Assembly (NCBI RefSeq): GCF_005222755.1
Contig: NZ_STGD01000003.1
Location: forward strand, 186,001-250,000
Direction of reading: 5' to 3'
Length of the DNA stretch: 64,000 bases
DNA from: Roseomonas sp. HF4
GTDB taxonomy: Bacteria > Pseudomonadota > Alphaproteobacteria > Acetobacterales > Acetobacteraceae
Shown here piece after piece: positions 49,674-57,898 of this stretch. Position 1 is the first letter of the stretch; every line of letters begins with the position of its first letter. The notes under the pieces are model-generated. The model saw only the letters and a program-made list of their open reading frames with translations, made no database searches and had not been told where the DNA came from. The translations under genes and the position numbers were made by a program.

Positions 49674-51087
49674 TCAACTGGCCCGCACGATTCCCGGCGG
49701 CTGCCATTGGCCGCGGCCGATCGGCAGCAGGGACGGCGCCTCGGTCTTCGGCCAGTAGAGTCGCATCACGAGGTAGATCGGCCCGTCCGGCGCCGGCAGC
49801 CAGTTCGGCCGCAACTCGGCGCCCGGATCATCCTTCTGGATGTGGATGGTCACGCCGCCATCGGGGTTGCGCTTCATTCCGTTCAGCATCGGCGAGTTGA
49901 TCAGGTAGCGGTCGATGGGGTTCTGCACGAGCAACTGGTTGCCGCCGTGGTACATCGTCACCGACCAGAAGGCGTTGACCGGCGGCAATTGACCCGGGGG
50001 GAAAGTCAGGGTGTAGCGACCCTTGCTGCCGTCCAGTGCCTCGCCGGTGGCGGTGGTGCGGGTGAAGGGGTAGGTCGCTTCCTCGGTACTGTTGGCGTAG
50101 ATGCCGGCGCGGGCGGCGACGGCGCGCAGCATCCAGTCGCCATTGTAGCCCTCGGGGCTGCCGGGCAAGTAGACGACGTTCCAGCCGTTCATCTTGACGC
50201 CGGCGGCGGCGACCGCGGCCTCGACCTTCCGGTTGCCCTCGAAGGCGGCGGAGAGCAGTTCCAGCCGGTCGAAGAAGGCATGGGGCAGCGGCGTGCCGCG
50301 GCCGTCGATGCCGATCGAGGCGAGTTGCGCGCGGATCGCGGCCTCGTTCGGCTGGGGCGGGTTGAACTGCAGCGCGAAGGCCAGGTAGTCGAAGAAATGG
50401 TGCTTCGCGAGGTCGGCGTTGACGCGCGGCCAGCGGATTTCGGGCGCGGCCGGCGGCGCGGGCTGGCGCAGGAAGGTCGAGAGCGGCTCGGTGCGGTAGC
50501 CGCGCTGCACCGCCACCACATTGGGCATGTCGTCGGGCCCGAAGAGCTGCGTGCGGAAGATGGTGAGCGCGAAGAGCGTGGTCGAACGGATCACGCCCTT
50601 GATGCCGGGCGGCGTCGCGCCCTGCCAGCCGGGTGCCGCCACCAGCCACGACCCGCCCGCCTGCCCGGTCGTGCGGCTGCCGATGTAGCCGACATTGTAG
50701 GTGTTGCCGTCGCAGATCTGGACCGAGAAGTAGCGCCCGGCCGGCACGTCGGGCACCGTGATCACCACCGGTTCGGCCCGCATGTCGAGCCAGGACATGG
50801 GATAGGGCGTGTCGCTGTTGGGCGTGGGCACGGCGGTGTCGCGTCAGGTGAAGACCTGCGCGTCGTTCCACATGGTGTTGAACGGCGCCTTGAACTGGCC
50901 GCTGTTGCGGTCGACCGTGAATTCATACAGGACCGTGTAGTTCATCACGATCGGCAGGCCGAAGACGAAGGCGGGCTTCGACGGCGCCGACAACGCCGGG
51001 CCTGCTGGACTGCGCGATCGCGACGCGCGGCAGGGTGAGGGCCGCACCGGCCAGGGCCGACGCACGGAACAGGTCACGCTTCTTCAT
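49674..51087 (-). pseudogene. DUF1254/DUF1214 family gene broken by a frameshift and a stop
   Basis: The intact gene would encode an exported protein of about 470 residues. The ATG at 51087 starts MKKRDLFRASALAGAALTLP..IAQ, a Tat/Sec-like signal. Right after it the reading frame shifts: the family segment (SKPAFVFGLPIVMNYTVLYE) is in another frame, so about one extra base lies between roughly 50965 and 51010. The second frame then meets a TGA at 50846-50844 where the family normally has Pro (ND-AQVFT-stop-RDTAV-PTPNSDTPYP). The remaining open frame of 385 residues (49674-50831) holds the complete DUF1254/DUF1214 domains (DTPYPMSWLDMR; GWNVVYLPGSPEGYNGDW; VNAFWSVTMYHGGNQLLV) and could be made without a signal. 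Two sequencing errors are an alternative explanation. Confidence 0.85.
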
Positions 51088-51257
51088 CGGTCACCTTCGG
51101 CATGAAGCGAAGCGGCCATCGTTGTCCGAGCCTCGCACTCGAAAAGCCTACCACCGATGCCGTTGCCGCGTCGTTGTAAAGCGTGTCCGGGTTGGGCGAC
51201 CGCGCCGAGGCCATCCGGCCGCGATATGCGGGGCGGCGGGCCGAAGGGCGCGCATCA

Positions 51258-52211
51258 TCACGCCGCCTCTGCCGCCCGCGGCAGCAGCGCGAGCAGGTGG
51301 CGCGCCAGCGCATCAGTGGCCGACACGCCCGCGCGGCGCTCGGCCTCGGGGTTGTAGTTGGTGTTCGTGTTGACGTCGTAGGCGAAGGTCGCGCCCGCCG
51401 CGTCGGTGATGAACTCGATGGCGCCGACGCCGATGCCGTTGGCGGACAGGAAGGCCTCCATGCGCGGCAGCAGCGGATGGGTGAAGCCGTCCAGGATGCG
51501 GAACTTCTCGCCCGGCGCCACGGCGGGGCAGGCGGCGCCCTCCGGCACCGCGCAGGCATCGGCGGGGCAGAGCTCGAAGCCTTCCGAGGTGTCCACGCGC
51601 ACGGCATAGAGGAAGCGCCCGGCCACGAACTCGGCGCGGGTGATGAAGGGCTCGGGTGCCGCGATGTAGCGCTGCACCAGCCAGATGCCGTCGCGCGGCA
51701 GGGCGTGCGGGTCCTCGCTGGCGGCGATGCGCGCGACAGCCTCTTCGAGCGCGGCGGCGCTGCGCACGAGTTGCACGCCAAGCCCCTTGCCGGCGCGGTT
51801 GTGCTTCAGGATGAGCGGGAAGCCGATGCGCGCGGCGGCGTCGCGGATGTGCTGCTCACCTACCGCGGCCACGGTCGGGGGCGTCGGGATGCCGAGGGCG
51901 GCCAGCGCCTCGTACTGCGCGACCTTCGAGACCTCGAGCTGCAGCGCGCGGCGCCCGTTCACCACGGTGCGCCCATGCCGTTCGAGCCACTCGATCACGG
52001 CTGCCGCGTATTCCGGCGCGTAGACATGGCCACGCGTGTGCGAGGAGGCGGACATGCGGTTGTAGAAGACGCCCTCGGGCGGCGGCTCCGTCAGGTCGAG
52101 CACACCGCGGTCGAGGAACCATTCCTCGAGCGGCGCGCCGAGGCGCGCGAAGGAGGCGCGGAGCGGCGCCAGCCAGGCGTCGTTCTCGTGGATGACGTGG
52201 ACCTTGGGCAT
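51258..52211 (-). CDS. RimK-like ATP-grasp enzyme
   Basis: The 317-residue product is an ATP-grasp ligase: an N-terminal preATP domain (PKVHVIHENDAWLAPL), the ATP-binding lysine strand ILKHNRAGKGLGVQLV, IWLVQRYIAAPEPFITRAEFV, and the C-terminal metal-binding EFITDAAG..YDVNTNTNYN, where the Asp-x-Asn-x-N element closes the active site. It likely joins an amino acid or amine to a carboxylate; substrate unknown. The ATG at 52211 has GGAG six bases upstream. Upstream lies an AT-rich cluster of inverted repeats. The 170 bases downstream, before the pseudogene, hold nothing recognised. Confidence 0.85.
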   Translation of the reverse strand: MPKVHVIHENDAWLAPLRASFARLGAPLEEWFLDRGVLDLTEPPPEGVFYNRMSASSHTRGHVYAPEYAAAVIEWLERHGRTVVNGRRALQLEVSKVAQYEALAALGIPTPPTVAAVGEQHIRDAAARIGFPLILKHNRAGKGLGVQLVRSAAALEEAVARIAASEDPHALPRDGIWLVQRYIAAPEPFITRAEFVAGRFLYAVRVDTSEGFELCPADACAVPEGAACPAVAPGEKFRILDGFTHPLLPRMEAFLSANGIGVGAIEFITDAAGATFAYDVNTNTNYNPEAERRAGVSATDALARHLLALLPRAAEAA

Positions 52212-52240
52212 GTGGCGCTCCGACGGTTTGTGTGGTCGGA

Positions 52241-52296
52241 GAAAACAATTCTTTTCAATGGCCGCAAGTGGCCCACGAAAAGAATAAAATTCTTTC
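52241..52296. repeat. AT-rich cluster of GAAAAGAAT-type inverted repeats
   Basis: Within 56 bases, unusually AT-rich for this DNA, a nine-base word occurs as ATTCTTTTC (52248-52256) and its exact reverse complement GAAAAGAAT (52277-52285), with an imperfect third copy ATTCTTTC (52289-52296); GAAAA at 52241 adds a further half. Copies two and three also form a short hairpin (AAAGAAT-AAA-ATTCTTT). It lies 30-85 bases before the ATP-grasp start and 121-176 bases before the PH-domain gene, between these divergent genes. The layout looks like multiple operator sites for a transcription factor. Confidence 0.5.
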
Positions 52297-52416
52297 GGTT
52301 GGGCACTTCGCGGGAGAGGGCCATGCCGTTGCGCGGCCGCCGGCCGCCAAGCCTTCCCCGTTGCCCCGCGCGGCCCGACCCCGTAATGGTCGGGGAAGGG
52401 GCTCGGGGGATATCGC

Positions 52417-52806
52417 ATGTCCGAAACGCTCATGCTGGAGACGCGGGAGACGAAGCGCTCCTACGGCCCGCTCTGGCTCGTGCTTTCCATGCTGATGCTG
52501 GGCCTGCCCTTCCTCGGCCGCCAGCGCATCACCGTGACGAACGAGCGCATCACCGTCACCTCCGGCTTCCTGACCAAGGTGCGCGACGACATCGAGATCT
52601 TCCGCATCCGCGACGTGGTCGTGCGCCAGAGCCTCTATCAGCGCCTGACCGGCATCGGCGACATCCTGGTCAAGGCGATGGAGGGCCGCAGCGAGGAAGC
52701 GCACGTGCTGCGCGGCGTGCCGGATCCCGTGGCCGTCAGCGAGACCATCCGCAACCTCTGGAACCGCGCCGCCCGCCCGACCGGGCCTGCCTCGACGCTG
52801 GACTGA
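52417..52806 (+). CDS. bacterial PH-domain membrane protein
   Basis: The 129-residue product has one hydrophobic stretch (about 15-33, SYGPLWLVLSMLMLGLPFLG) followed by a bPH_2-like strand pattern (RITVTNERITVTSGFL; RDDIEIFRIRDVVVRQSLYQ; GDILVKAM). Bacterial PH domains like this occur in small membrane proteins of unknown function. It is divergent from the ATP-grasp gene across the AT-rich repeat cluster and 19 bases upstream of the DUF817 gene. Confidence 0.75.
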   Translation: MSETLMLETRETKRSYGPLWLVLSMLMLGLPFLGRQRITVTNERITVTSGFLTKVRDDIEIFRIRDVVVRQSLYQRLTGIGDILVKAMEGRSEEAHVLRGVPDPVAVSETIRNLWNRAARPTGPASTLD

Positions 52807-52825
52807 CGGCGCCGGCGGTCCGTCC

Positions 52826-53743
52826 ATGGCCGACAGCGCGGCCCGCGCCTGGCCGCCGATCGCGCGCTTCATCGCGGCCGAGCGGCGCCTCGGCGCACGC
52901 GCCGCGCGGGCCGGACCGTTCGCGTCGGGCTGCTACGAATTCCTCCGCTTCGGCGTGAAGCAGGGCTGGGCCTGCCTGTTCGGGGGCGTCCTGCTCGCGC
53001 TGCTGGTGGCCACGCACCTGCTCTATCCGCGCGATGCCTGGCTGCCGCGGTACGACTTCCTGCTGCTCGCCTGCCTCGCGATCCAGGGCGCGATGCTGGC
53101 GACGCGGATGGAGACGCTGGAGGAAGCGAAGGTCATCCTGGTCTTCCACGCCGTCGGCACGGCGATGGAGGTGTTCAAGACCGCCATGGGCTCCTGGACC
53201 TATCCGGAGCCCTCCTTCGTCCGCATCGGCGGCGTGCCGCTCTTCACGGGCTTCATGTACGCGGCGGTCGGGTCCTATCTGGCGCGCGTCTGGCGGCTGT
53301 TCGACTTCCGCTTCACGCACCACCCGCCGGCCTGGGCGGTGCTGCTGCTGGCGGCGGCGATCTACTTGAACTTCTTTACGCACCACTACGCCTGGGATGC
53401 GCGCTGGCTGTTGTTTGCCGTGACCGGCGTGATGTTCGCGCGCTGCCGCGTCCATTTCCGGCCCTGGCGGCGGCACCGCTGGATGCCGCTGCTGCTGGGC
53501 TTCGCGCTGGTCGCGCTGTTCATCTGGCTGGCCGAGAACCTCGGCACCTTCGCCGGCGCCTGGCTCTATCCGCACCAGCGCGGCGGCTGGTCCCCGGTAC
53601 CGTTCAGCAAGTTCGGCTCGTGGTTCCTGCTGATGCTGCTGTCCTATGCGCTGGTCTTCGCGCTCCACGAGACGCGGGCAAGCCGGCGGGCGAACCCGTC
53701 CACATCCGGAAATCCTTTGCCGCGTAGCGTGGCCGGTGACTAG
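52826..53743 (+). CDS. DUF817 family integral membrane protein
   Basis: The 305-residue product has about seven to eight helices and family-like segments: SGCYEFLRFGVKQGWACLFG, HAVGTAMEVFKTAMGSWTYP, GFMYAAVGSYLARVWR and WLAENLGTFAGAWLYPHQ. This matches DUF817, an uncharacterised membrane family. It follows the PH-domain gene by 19 bases, so they form a two-gene unit. Confidence 0.8.
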   Translation: MADSAARAWPPIARFIAAERRLGARAARAGPFASGCYEFLRFGVKQGWACLFGGVLLALLVATHLLYPRDAWLPRYDFLLLACLAIQGAMLATRMETLEEAKVILVFHAVGTAMEVFKTAMGSWTYPEPSFVRIGGVPLFTGFMYAAVGSYLARVWRLFDFRFTHHPPAWAVLLLAAAIYLNFFTHHYAWDARWLLFAVTGVMFARCRVHFRPWRRHRWMPLLLGFALVALFIWLAENLGTFAGAWLYPHQRGGWSPVPFSKFGSWFLLMLLSYALVFALHETRASRRANPSTSGNPLPRSVAGD

Positions 53744-53795
53744 CCTGGAGGGCGGTGCCGAGGTGTCGTCGCGCCCGCACCGGGAGGAACGCCAG

Positions 53796-54191
53796 GTGAC
53801 GATCGACCACAGCACGGCGCTTGCGCTTGCCGAGGCCTACACCGCTGCCTGGAACACCGGATCCCCCGTGGCCGTCGCCGATTTCTATGCGGCGGACGGG
53901 CGGATCGTGATCAATGGTGGCGAGCCCTGGGAGGGCCGCGCGCGTGTTGCCGACATGGCCGCGGCCTTCTTCGCCGACGTGCGCGAGATGCGCGTGTTCT
54001 GCGACGAGGTCCGCTGCGCCGGCGACCACGTCTGCTATCTCTGGACCTTCACCGGCCTGCATGCGGGGACGGGGATGCCGCTCCGCGTCGTCGGATGGGA
54101 GGAATGGGACCTCGATGGCGACCGCAAGGTAAAGCAGTCGCGTGGCTGGTACGACGCCGACGACTATGCCCGGCAGGTGGCGGGCGCCTAG
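53796..54191 (+). CDS. SnoaL-like/NTF2-fold protein
   Basis: The 131-residue product has the NTF2/SnoaL pattern: ALALAEAYTAAWNTGSPVAV, ADFYAADGRIVINGGEPWEG and AFFADVREMRVFCDEVRCAG, then a strand-rich C-terminus (GWEEWDLDGDRKVKQSRGWY). Such proteins are small hydrolases, isomerases or binding proteins; the role is not known. The start is GTG at 53796 with GGAGG nine bases upstream. It is convergent with the Mpo1-like gene, six bases away. Confidence 0.75.
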   Translation: MTIDHSTALALAEAYTAAWNTGSPVAVADFYAADGRIVINGGEPWEGRARVADMAAAFFADVREMRVFCDEVRCAGDHVCYLWTFTGLHAGTGMPLRVVGWEEWDLDGDRKVKQSRGWYDADDYARQVAGA

Positions 54192-54197
54192 GTCGGG

Positions 54198-54536
54198 TCA
54201 GGCCCCTGGGCCGACGCCGGCCTTCCGCAACTCCGGCCCGAGCCGACCGCTTGCCATCAGCGCCGTCATCCTGAGGTCCGAGACGAAGGACCAGGCCGGG
54301 TAGGTGAAGGTGGCGGGCCTGTGGCGCTCCACCAGCAGGTGCGAAACCCAGGCGAGGCCATAGCCTGCGACGGCTGCCAGCGGCAGTAGCCACCGGGACC
54401 CGGACAGCAGGCCCGCAAGCATCAGCAGGATGCCGAGCGCCGTGCCGGCCAGGTGCAGCGTCCGCGTCGCGGGCTGCGCATGCTGGCGCAGGTAGTACGG
54501 CCAGAACTCCGCGTAGGTGGCGATGCGCACGGCCAT
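54198..54536 (-). CDS. Mpo1-like (DUF962) membrane protein
   Basis: The 112-residue product has the DUF962/Mpo1 features: FWPYYLRQHAQPATRTLHLAG with the family histidines, two to three hydrophobic helices, and the AWVSHLLVERHRPATFTYP core (the family's H-x-x-x-E-x-N/H-x-P-A element). Mpo1-type proteins are dioxygenases of fatty acid alpha-oxidation in yeast; the bacterial role is unclear. It is divergent from the MFS gene, 85 bases away. Confidence 0.8.
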   Translation of the reverse strand: MAVRIATYAEFWPYYLRQHAQPATRTLHLAGTALGILLMLAGLLSGSRWLLPLAAVAGYGLAWVSHLLVERHRPATFTYPAWSFVSDLRMTALMASGRLGPELRKAGVGPGA

Positions 54537-54621
54537 GGGGCAAGCCTATCCGCGGCCGCGCATGTCTCGCCAGCGCGAAGATGTCTTTCCGCAACCGTGC
54601 CGCCTCTGCCAGTTTGCAGGG

Positions 54622-56208
54622 ATGCCCGCAGCCTTCGCGCCGCTCCGCCACCCCGCCTATCGGATGCTCTGGTGGGCGAACCTCGCCGCCAACATCGGGC
54701 TCTGGGTGCAGAACACCGGGGCGGGGTGGATGATGACCTCGCTCGACCCGTCCCCGATCATGGTGAGCCTGGTGCAGGCGGCCTCGATGCTGCCGGTCTT
54801 CCTGCTGGCGCTGCCGGCCGGCGCGGCGGCCGACATCTTCGACCGGCGGCGCTATTTGATCTCGGCGCAGGCCTGGGTGCTGTCGGTGGCCGCGCTGCTC
54901 GCGCTGCTCGCCTGGGCGGGCGGCGTCGGGCCCTGGGGGCTGCTGGCGCTCACCTTCTGCATCGGCATCGGCAATGCGCTGAACTTCCCGGCCTGGGCGG
55001 CGACGACACCCGAACTCGTCCCGCGCGAGGACCTGGTGCAGGCGATCGCGCTGAACGGCATCGGCTTCAACCTCTCGCGCACCGTGGGGCCCGCGATCGG
55101 CGGACTCGTCATCGGCCTGCAGGGGGTGGAGGCGGCCTTCGCGCTGAACGCGCTGTGCTTCCTGGTCCTGCTGCTCGCGCTCGTGGCCTGGAAGCGGGAG
55201 GCGCCGCGCAGCGCCCTGCCGAAGGAACACTTCCTGGGAGCCATCCGCGCGGGCGTGCGCTTCGTCACCGCGAGCCCGGCGATGCGCGCGACCATCCTGC
55301 GCGCCTGCGTGTTCTTCTTCTTCACGGCCGCCGTCTGGGGGATGCTGCCGCTCGTGGTGCGCCAGGGCCTCGGCCTCGGGCCGGAGGCCTACGGCATCAT
55401 GCTCGGCATGATGGGGGTGGGCGCGGTCGCGACCGGCTTCGCGCTCCCGGCGCTGCGGGTGCGGCTGCCGACGCGCGGCGGCATGGTCTTCGTCTTCTCC
55501 CTGGTCTCGAGCGCGGCGCTCGCGATCCTCGGCCTGTCGGGCCACTGGCTGCCGGCGGGCGTCGCGATGCTGCTGTTCGGCAGCGGGTGGCTCGCGGCGG
55601 CCGCGACGCTGCAGGCCGCCGCGCAGTTCGCGACGCCCGCCTGGGTGCGTGCACGCGCCATCGGCATCTACCAGCTGTGCTTCTTCGGGGCGATGACGGC
55701 GGGCTCGGTGCTCTGGGGCTGGGCGGGGGCGAAGCTCGGCGTCGGGCCGGCGCTGCTGCTGGCCGCGGCCATCGCCGCCGCGGCCGCCGTGGGCGTGCGC
55801 CGTTGGTCGATCGACACGGTGCCGGCGTCCGAGGCCCCGTCGGTCGCCATGCCCCGGCCCGAGGCGCCGGCCGATGAGCTCCGTGAAGCGCTTTCGGGCC
55901 GCAGCGGCCGCGTGCTGGAAGTCGTGCGCTACACCGTCGAGCCGAAGGACCGTGCCGCCTTCCTCGCCGCGATGCGCGAGGCGCGTCGCGTGCGGCTGCG
56001 TTGCGGCGCCGTGGCCTGGCGGCTGCTCGAGGATGTCGCCCATCCCGAACGCTGGATCGAGCTCTGGGCCGTCGAATCCTGGGAGGAACACCTGCGCGAG
56101 GCGGAACGGCTCGACCCCGCCGACCGCACCGCGCTCGCCCGCGCCGCCGCCTTCCATGGCGGCGAGGCGCCGCCCGAGGCATCGCGCTACCTGGCCGTGC
56201 TGCCCTGA
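54622..56208 (+). CDS. MFS exporter fused to a small dimeric alpha-beta barrel-like domain
   Basis: The 528-residue product has 12 helices of an MFS_3/EntS-type exporter (residues about 10-410) with the motif GAAADIFDRRRYLI between helices two and three. The last 100 residues form a separate soluble domain (VVRYTVEPKDRAAFLAAMRE, RCGAVAWRLLEDVAHPERWI) resembling antibiotic-biosynthesis-monooxygenase folds. MFS_3 proteins with such C-terminal domains are known in Alphaproteobacteria. The ATG at 54622 fits the family start; upstream frames are possible. Substrate unknown. Confidence 0.85.
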   Translation: MPAAFAPLRHPAYRMLWWANLAANIGLWVQNTGAGWMMTSLDPSPIMVSLVQAASMLPVFLLALPAGAAADIFDRRRYLISAQAWVLSVAALLALLAWAGGVGPWGLLALTFCIGIGNALNFPAWAATTPELVPREDLVQAIALNGIGFNLSRTVGPAIGGLVIGLQGVEAAFALNALCFLVLLLALVAWKREAPRSALPKEHFLGAIRAGVRFVTASPAMRATILRACVFFFFTAAVWGMLPLVVRQGLGLGPEAYGIMLGMMGVGAVATGFALPALRVRLPTRGGMVFVFSLVSSAALAILGLSGHWLPAGVAMLLFGSGWLAAAATLQAAAQFATPAWVRARAIGIYQLCFFGAMTAGSVLWGWAGAKLGVGPALLLAAAIAAAAAVGVRRWSIDTVPASEAPSVAMPRPEAPADELREALSGRSGRVLEVVRYTVEPKDRAAFLAAMREARRVRLRCGAVAWRLLEDVAHPERWIELWAVESWEEHLREAERLDPADRTALARAAAFHGGEAPPEASRYLAVLP

Positions 56209-56281
56209 CATGGCAGGGCCGGGGCTTATGCAGCGGGCGCAAATCCCCATATCCTGGCGCGAACGGAAGAAGGAGCACGCC

Positions 56282-56785
56282 ATGGCCAAGTCCAAGCCCG
56301 GCAAGCTGCACGGGACGCGCAACGACCTGGGCGCCAATGCCCGGGAGACCTCCGTCTCGGTGCTCAACGCCGTGCTCGCCGATTCTATCGACCTGACGAA
56401 TGCCGCGCGCATGGCGCACTGGACCGTGCGCGGCGCGCAGTTCGCCGCGCTGCACGAATTGTTCGGCACCTTCTACGACGACCTCGCCGCCGTGACGGAC
56501 GACATCGCGGAGCGCGTGGTGCAACTGGGCGGCACGCCCGAGGGCACGACGCAGGCGGTGGGCGAGCGCAGCCGCCTGCCCGCCTATCCCGCCGGCCTGC
56601 GCGCCGGCATGGACCACGTGACGGCGCTGGCCGACCGATATGCGATGCTGGCCAAGGCGGTGCGCGCCGGCATCGACGCCACGGACGAGGCCGGCGACGC
56701 CGATACCGCGGACCTTCTGACCGGCTATTCGCGCACGCTCGACAAGGCGCTCTGGATGCTCGAAGCGCATCTGGAGGGCGCGTGA
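56282..56785 (+). CDS. dps: Dps-like ferritin
   Basis: The 167-residue product has the Dps fold and ferroxidase residues: LTNAARMAHWTVRGAQFAAL with the conserved His, followed by FYDDLAAVTDDIAERVVQLG with Asp/Glu ligands. Dps stores iron and shields DNA in starvation or oxidative stress. The ATG at 56282 has AAGGAG five bases upstream. It overlaps the SH3 lipoprotein gene by four bases (GTGA). Confidence 0.92.
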   Translation: MAKSKPGKLHGTRNDLGANARETSVSVLNAVLADSIDLTNAARMAHWTVRGAQFAALHELFGTFYDDLAAVTDDIAERVVQLGGTPEGTTQAVGERSRLPAYPAGLRAGMDHVTALADRYAMLAKAVRAGIDATDEAGDADTADLLTGYSRTLDKALWMLEAHLEGA

Positions 56786-57672
56786 GCTGCGCTGCGCGAC
56801 GGCTCGCGCTGACGGCCGCGGGGCTGGCGCTGGTTGCCGCCGGGTGCGCCGGGCCGGGAGGCGGCGCCCTCGTCGCCGGCGCGGATGCCTGCGGCCAGCA
56901 GGTCGGCGGCTTCAACGGCGCGGGCCAGGCCTTCCTGGCGCCGACCGCCGGCGCTGCGACCTGGGGTTCGCGCCAGCCGCTGACGGCTACGAATTTCGGC
57001 CGCGGCGTGCCCGCGCCCGGCACCGGGCTCGAGGCGACGCTCGCGCAGGAGAACGCCGACCTCGATTCGGTGCAGATCGCCTTCGACGCCCTGCTCTATT
57101 GCCGCTGGATCGAGGCGCGGACCATCCGCGCCGAACTCGCCGCCGGCCGCACGCCGCGCCCTGCCGCCGAGAGCCGCATGGCGGCGCTGCGCGCACGGCT
57201 GCAGCGCGACCTGGCACGCGCGCAGGCGGTGCTGGAGAGCCTGGAGCAGCGCGATTCGCAACGCGCCGCAGCGGTCGAGGCTGCCGCCCCGGGCGTGCGT
57301 CGCGCCGCCGCCGCCGCGCGCAGCGGCGCGGGCAATACCCGCCGCGTCGTCGCCGCCGCCACCGTGCCGCTCCGCCTCCGCCCCGAGGCCGGCGCGCCCG
57401 AGATCGGCCGCGTTCCTGCCGGGCAGGCCGTCAGCGTGCGCCCAGCGCAATCGGGCTTCGCGCTGGTGGAAGGGCAGGGAGGGCTGCGCGGCTACGCCCC
57501 CTCCGGCGCCTTCCAGGTGGCCGAGCGCGCGGCTCCGGCGGTCGCCGCCGCGGGACCCGGCGGCCGGGTGCGGGTATTGGCGGCCAGCAACATCGCCAAG
57601 CGCGACAATTTCGCCGAAAGCCTTGCCCTGGCGCGGGAAGCTGCGGTGTCGGGCTTCGAACTGGCGACCTGA
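56782..57672 (+). CDS. SH3-domain lipoprotein
   Basis: The 296-residue product starts with GTG overlapping the dps stop and has a lipoprotein signal with lipobox LVAAGC near residue 22. After a Gly/Ala-rich stretch come a helical part (about 85-180, with an Arg-rich coiled coil) and a bacterial SH3 domain (about 190-245, VVAAATVPLRLRPEAGAPEI, GFALVEGQGGLRGYAP). It probably sits in the envelope and binds a glycan or peptide. Coupling to dps suggests shared stress expression. Confidence 0.8.
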   Translation: MSCAARRLALTAAGLALVAAGCAGPGGGALVAGADACGQQVGGFNGAGQAFLAPTAGAATWGSRQPLTATNFGRGVPAPGTGLEATLAQENADLDSVQIAFDALLYCRWIEARTIRAELAAGRTPRPAAESRMAALRARLQRDLARAQAVLESLEQRDSQRAAAVEAAAPGVRRAAAAARSGAGNTRRVVAAATVPLRLRPEAGAPEIGRVPAGQAVSVRPAQSGFALVEGQGGLRGYAPSGAFQVAERAAPAVAAAGPGGRVRVLAASNIAKRDNFAESLALAREAAVSGFELAT

Positions 57673-57678
57673 CTGGAA

Positions 57679-57861
57679 CGGCACGAGGCTTCGGCTCGTG
57701 CCGAGGCCGCGACCGCTGCCCGCCGGGAATCCGGCGAAAGCCAAGGAGCCCGGAGGGTTTCGCCCGGCGTCCGAGGGCAGAAAACGACGCATGCCTGCGG
57801 TCGACGCATTCGACCGCAGGCATGCGGGGCCGACTCGCGGCGCGCGTTGTTTCCGCGCGCC
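57679..57861. repeat. four consecutive hairpins before parE
   Basis: The 226-base gap between the SH3 lipoprotein gene and parE holds four inverted repeats in a row: a nine-pair stem 57679-57687/57695-57703 (probably the terminator of the dps unit), a seven-pair stem GGCGAAA/TTTCGCC 57733-57739/57758-57764, a perfect 16-pair stem 57788-57803/57811-57826 with a seven-base loop, and a seven-pair stem 57839-57845/57855-57861. The third is far longer than chance allows. They may be an mRNA leader structure of parE, a small RNA, or a copied intergenic element. Confidence 0.6.
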
Positions 57862-57898
57862 ACCGCCGGTATCCTCGCCGGCCATAGGGGAACAAGAC

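Noticed and set aside
50844..50846. TGA in the DUF1254 gene as a selenocysteine codon
   Set aside because: The family has Pro there, no selenocysteine insertion element is seen after it, and the same gene also has a frameshift.
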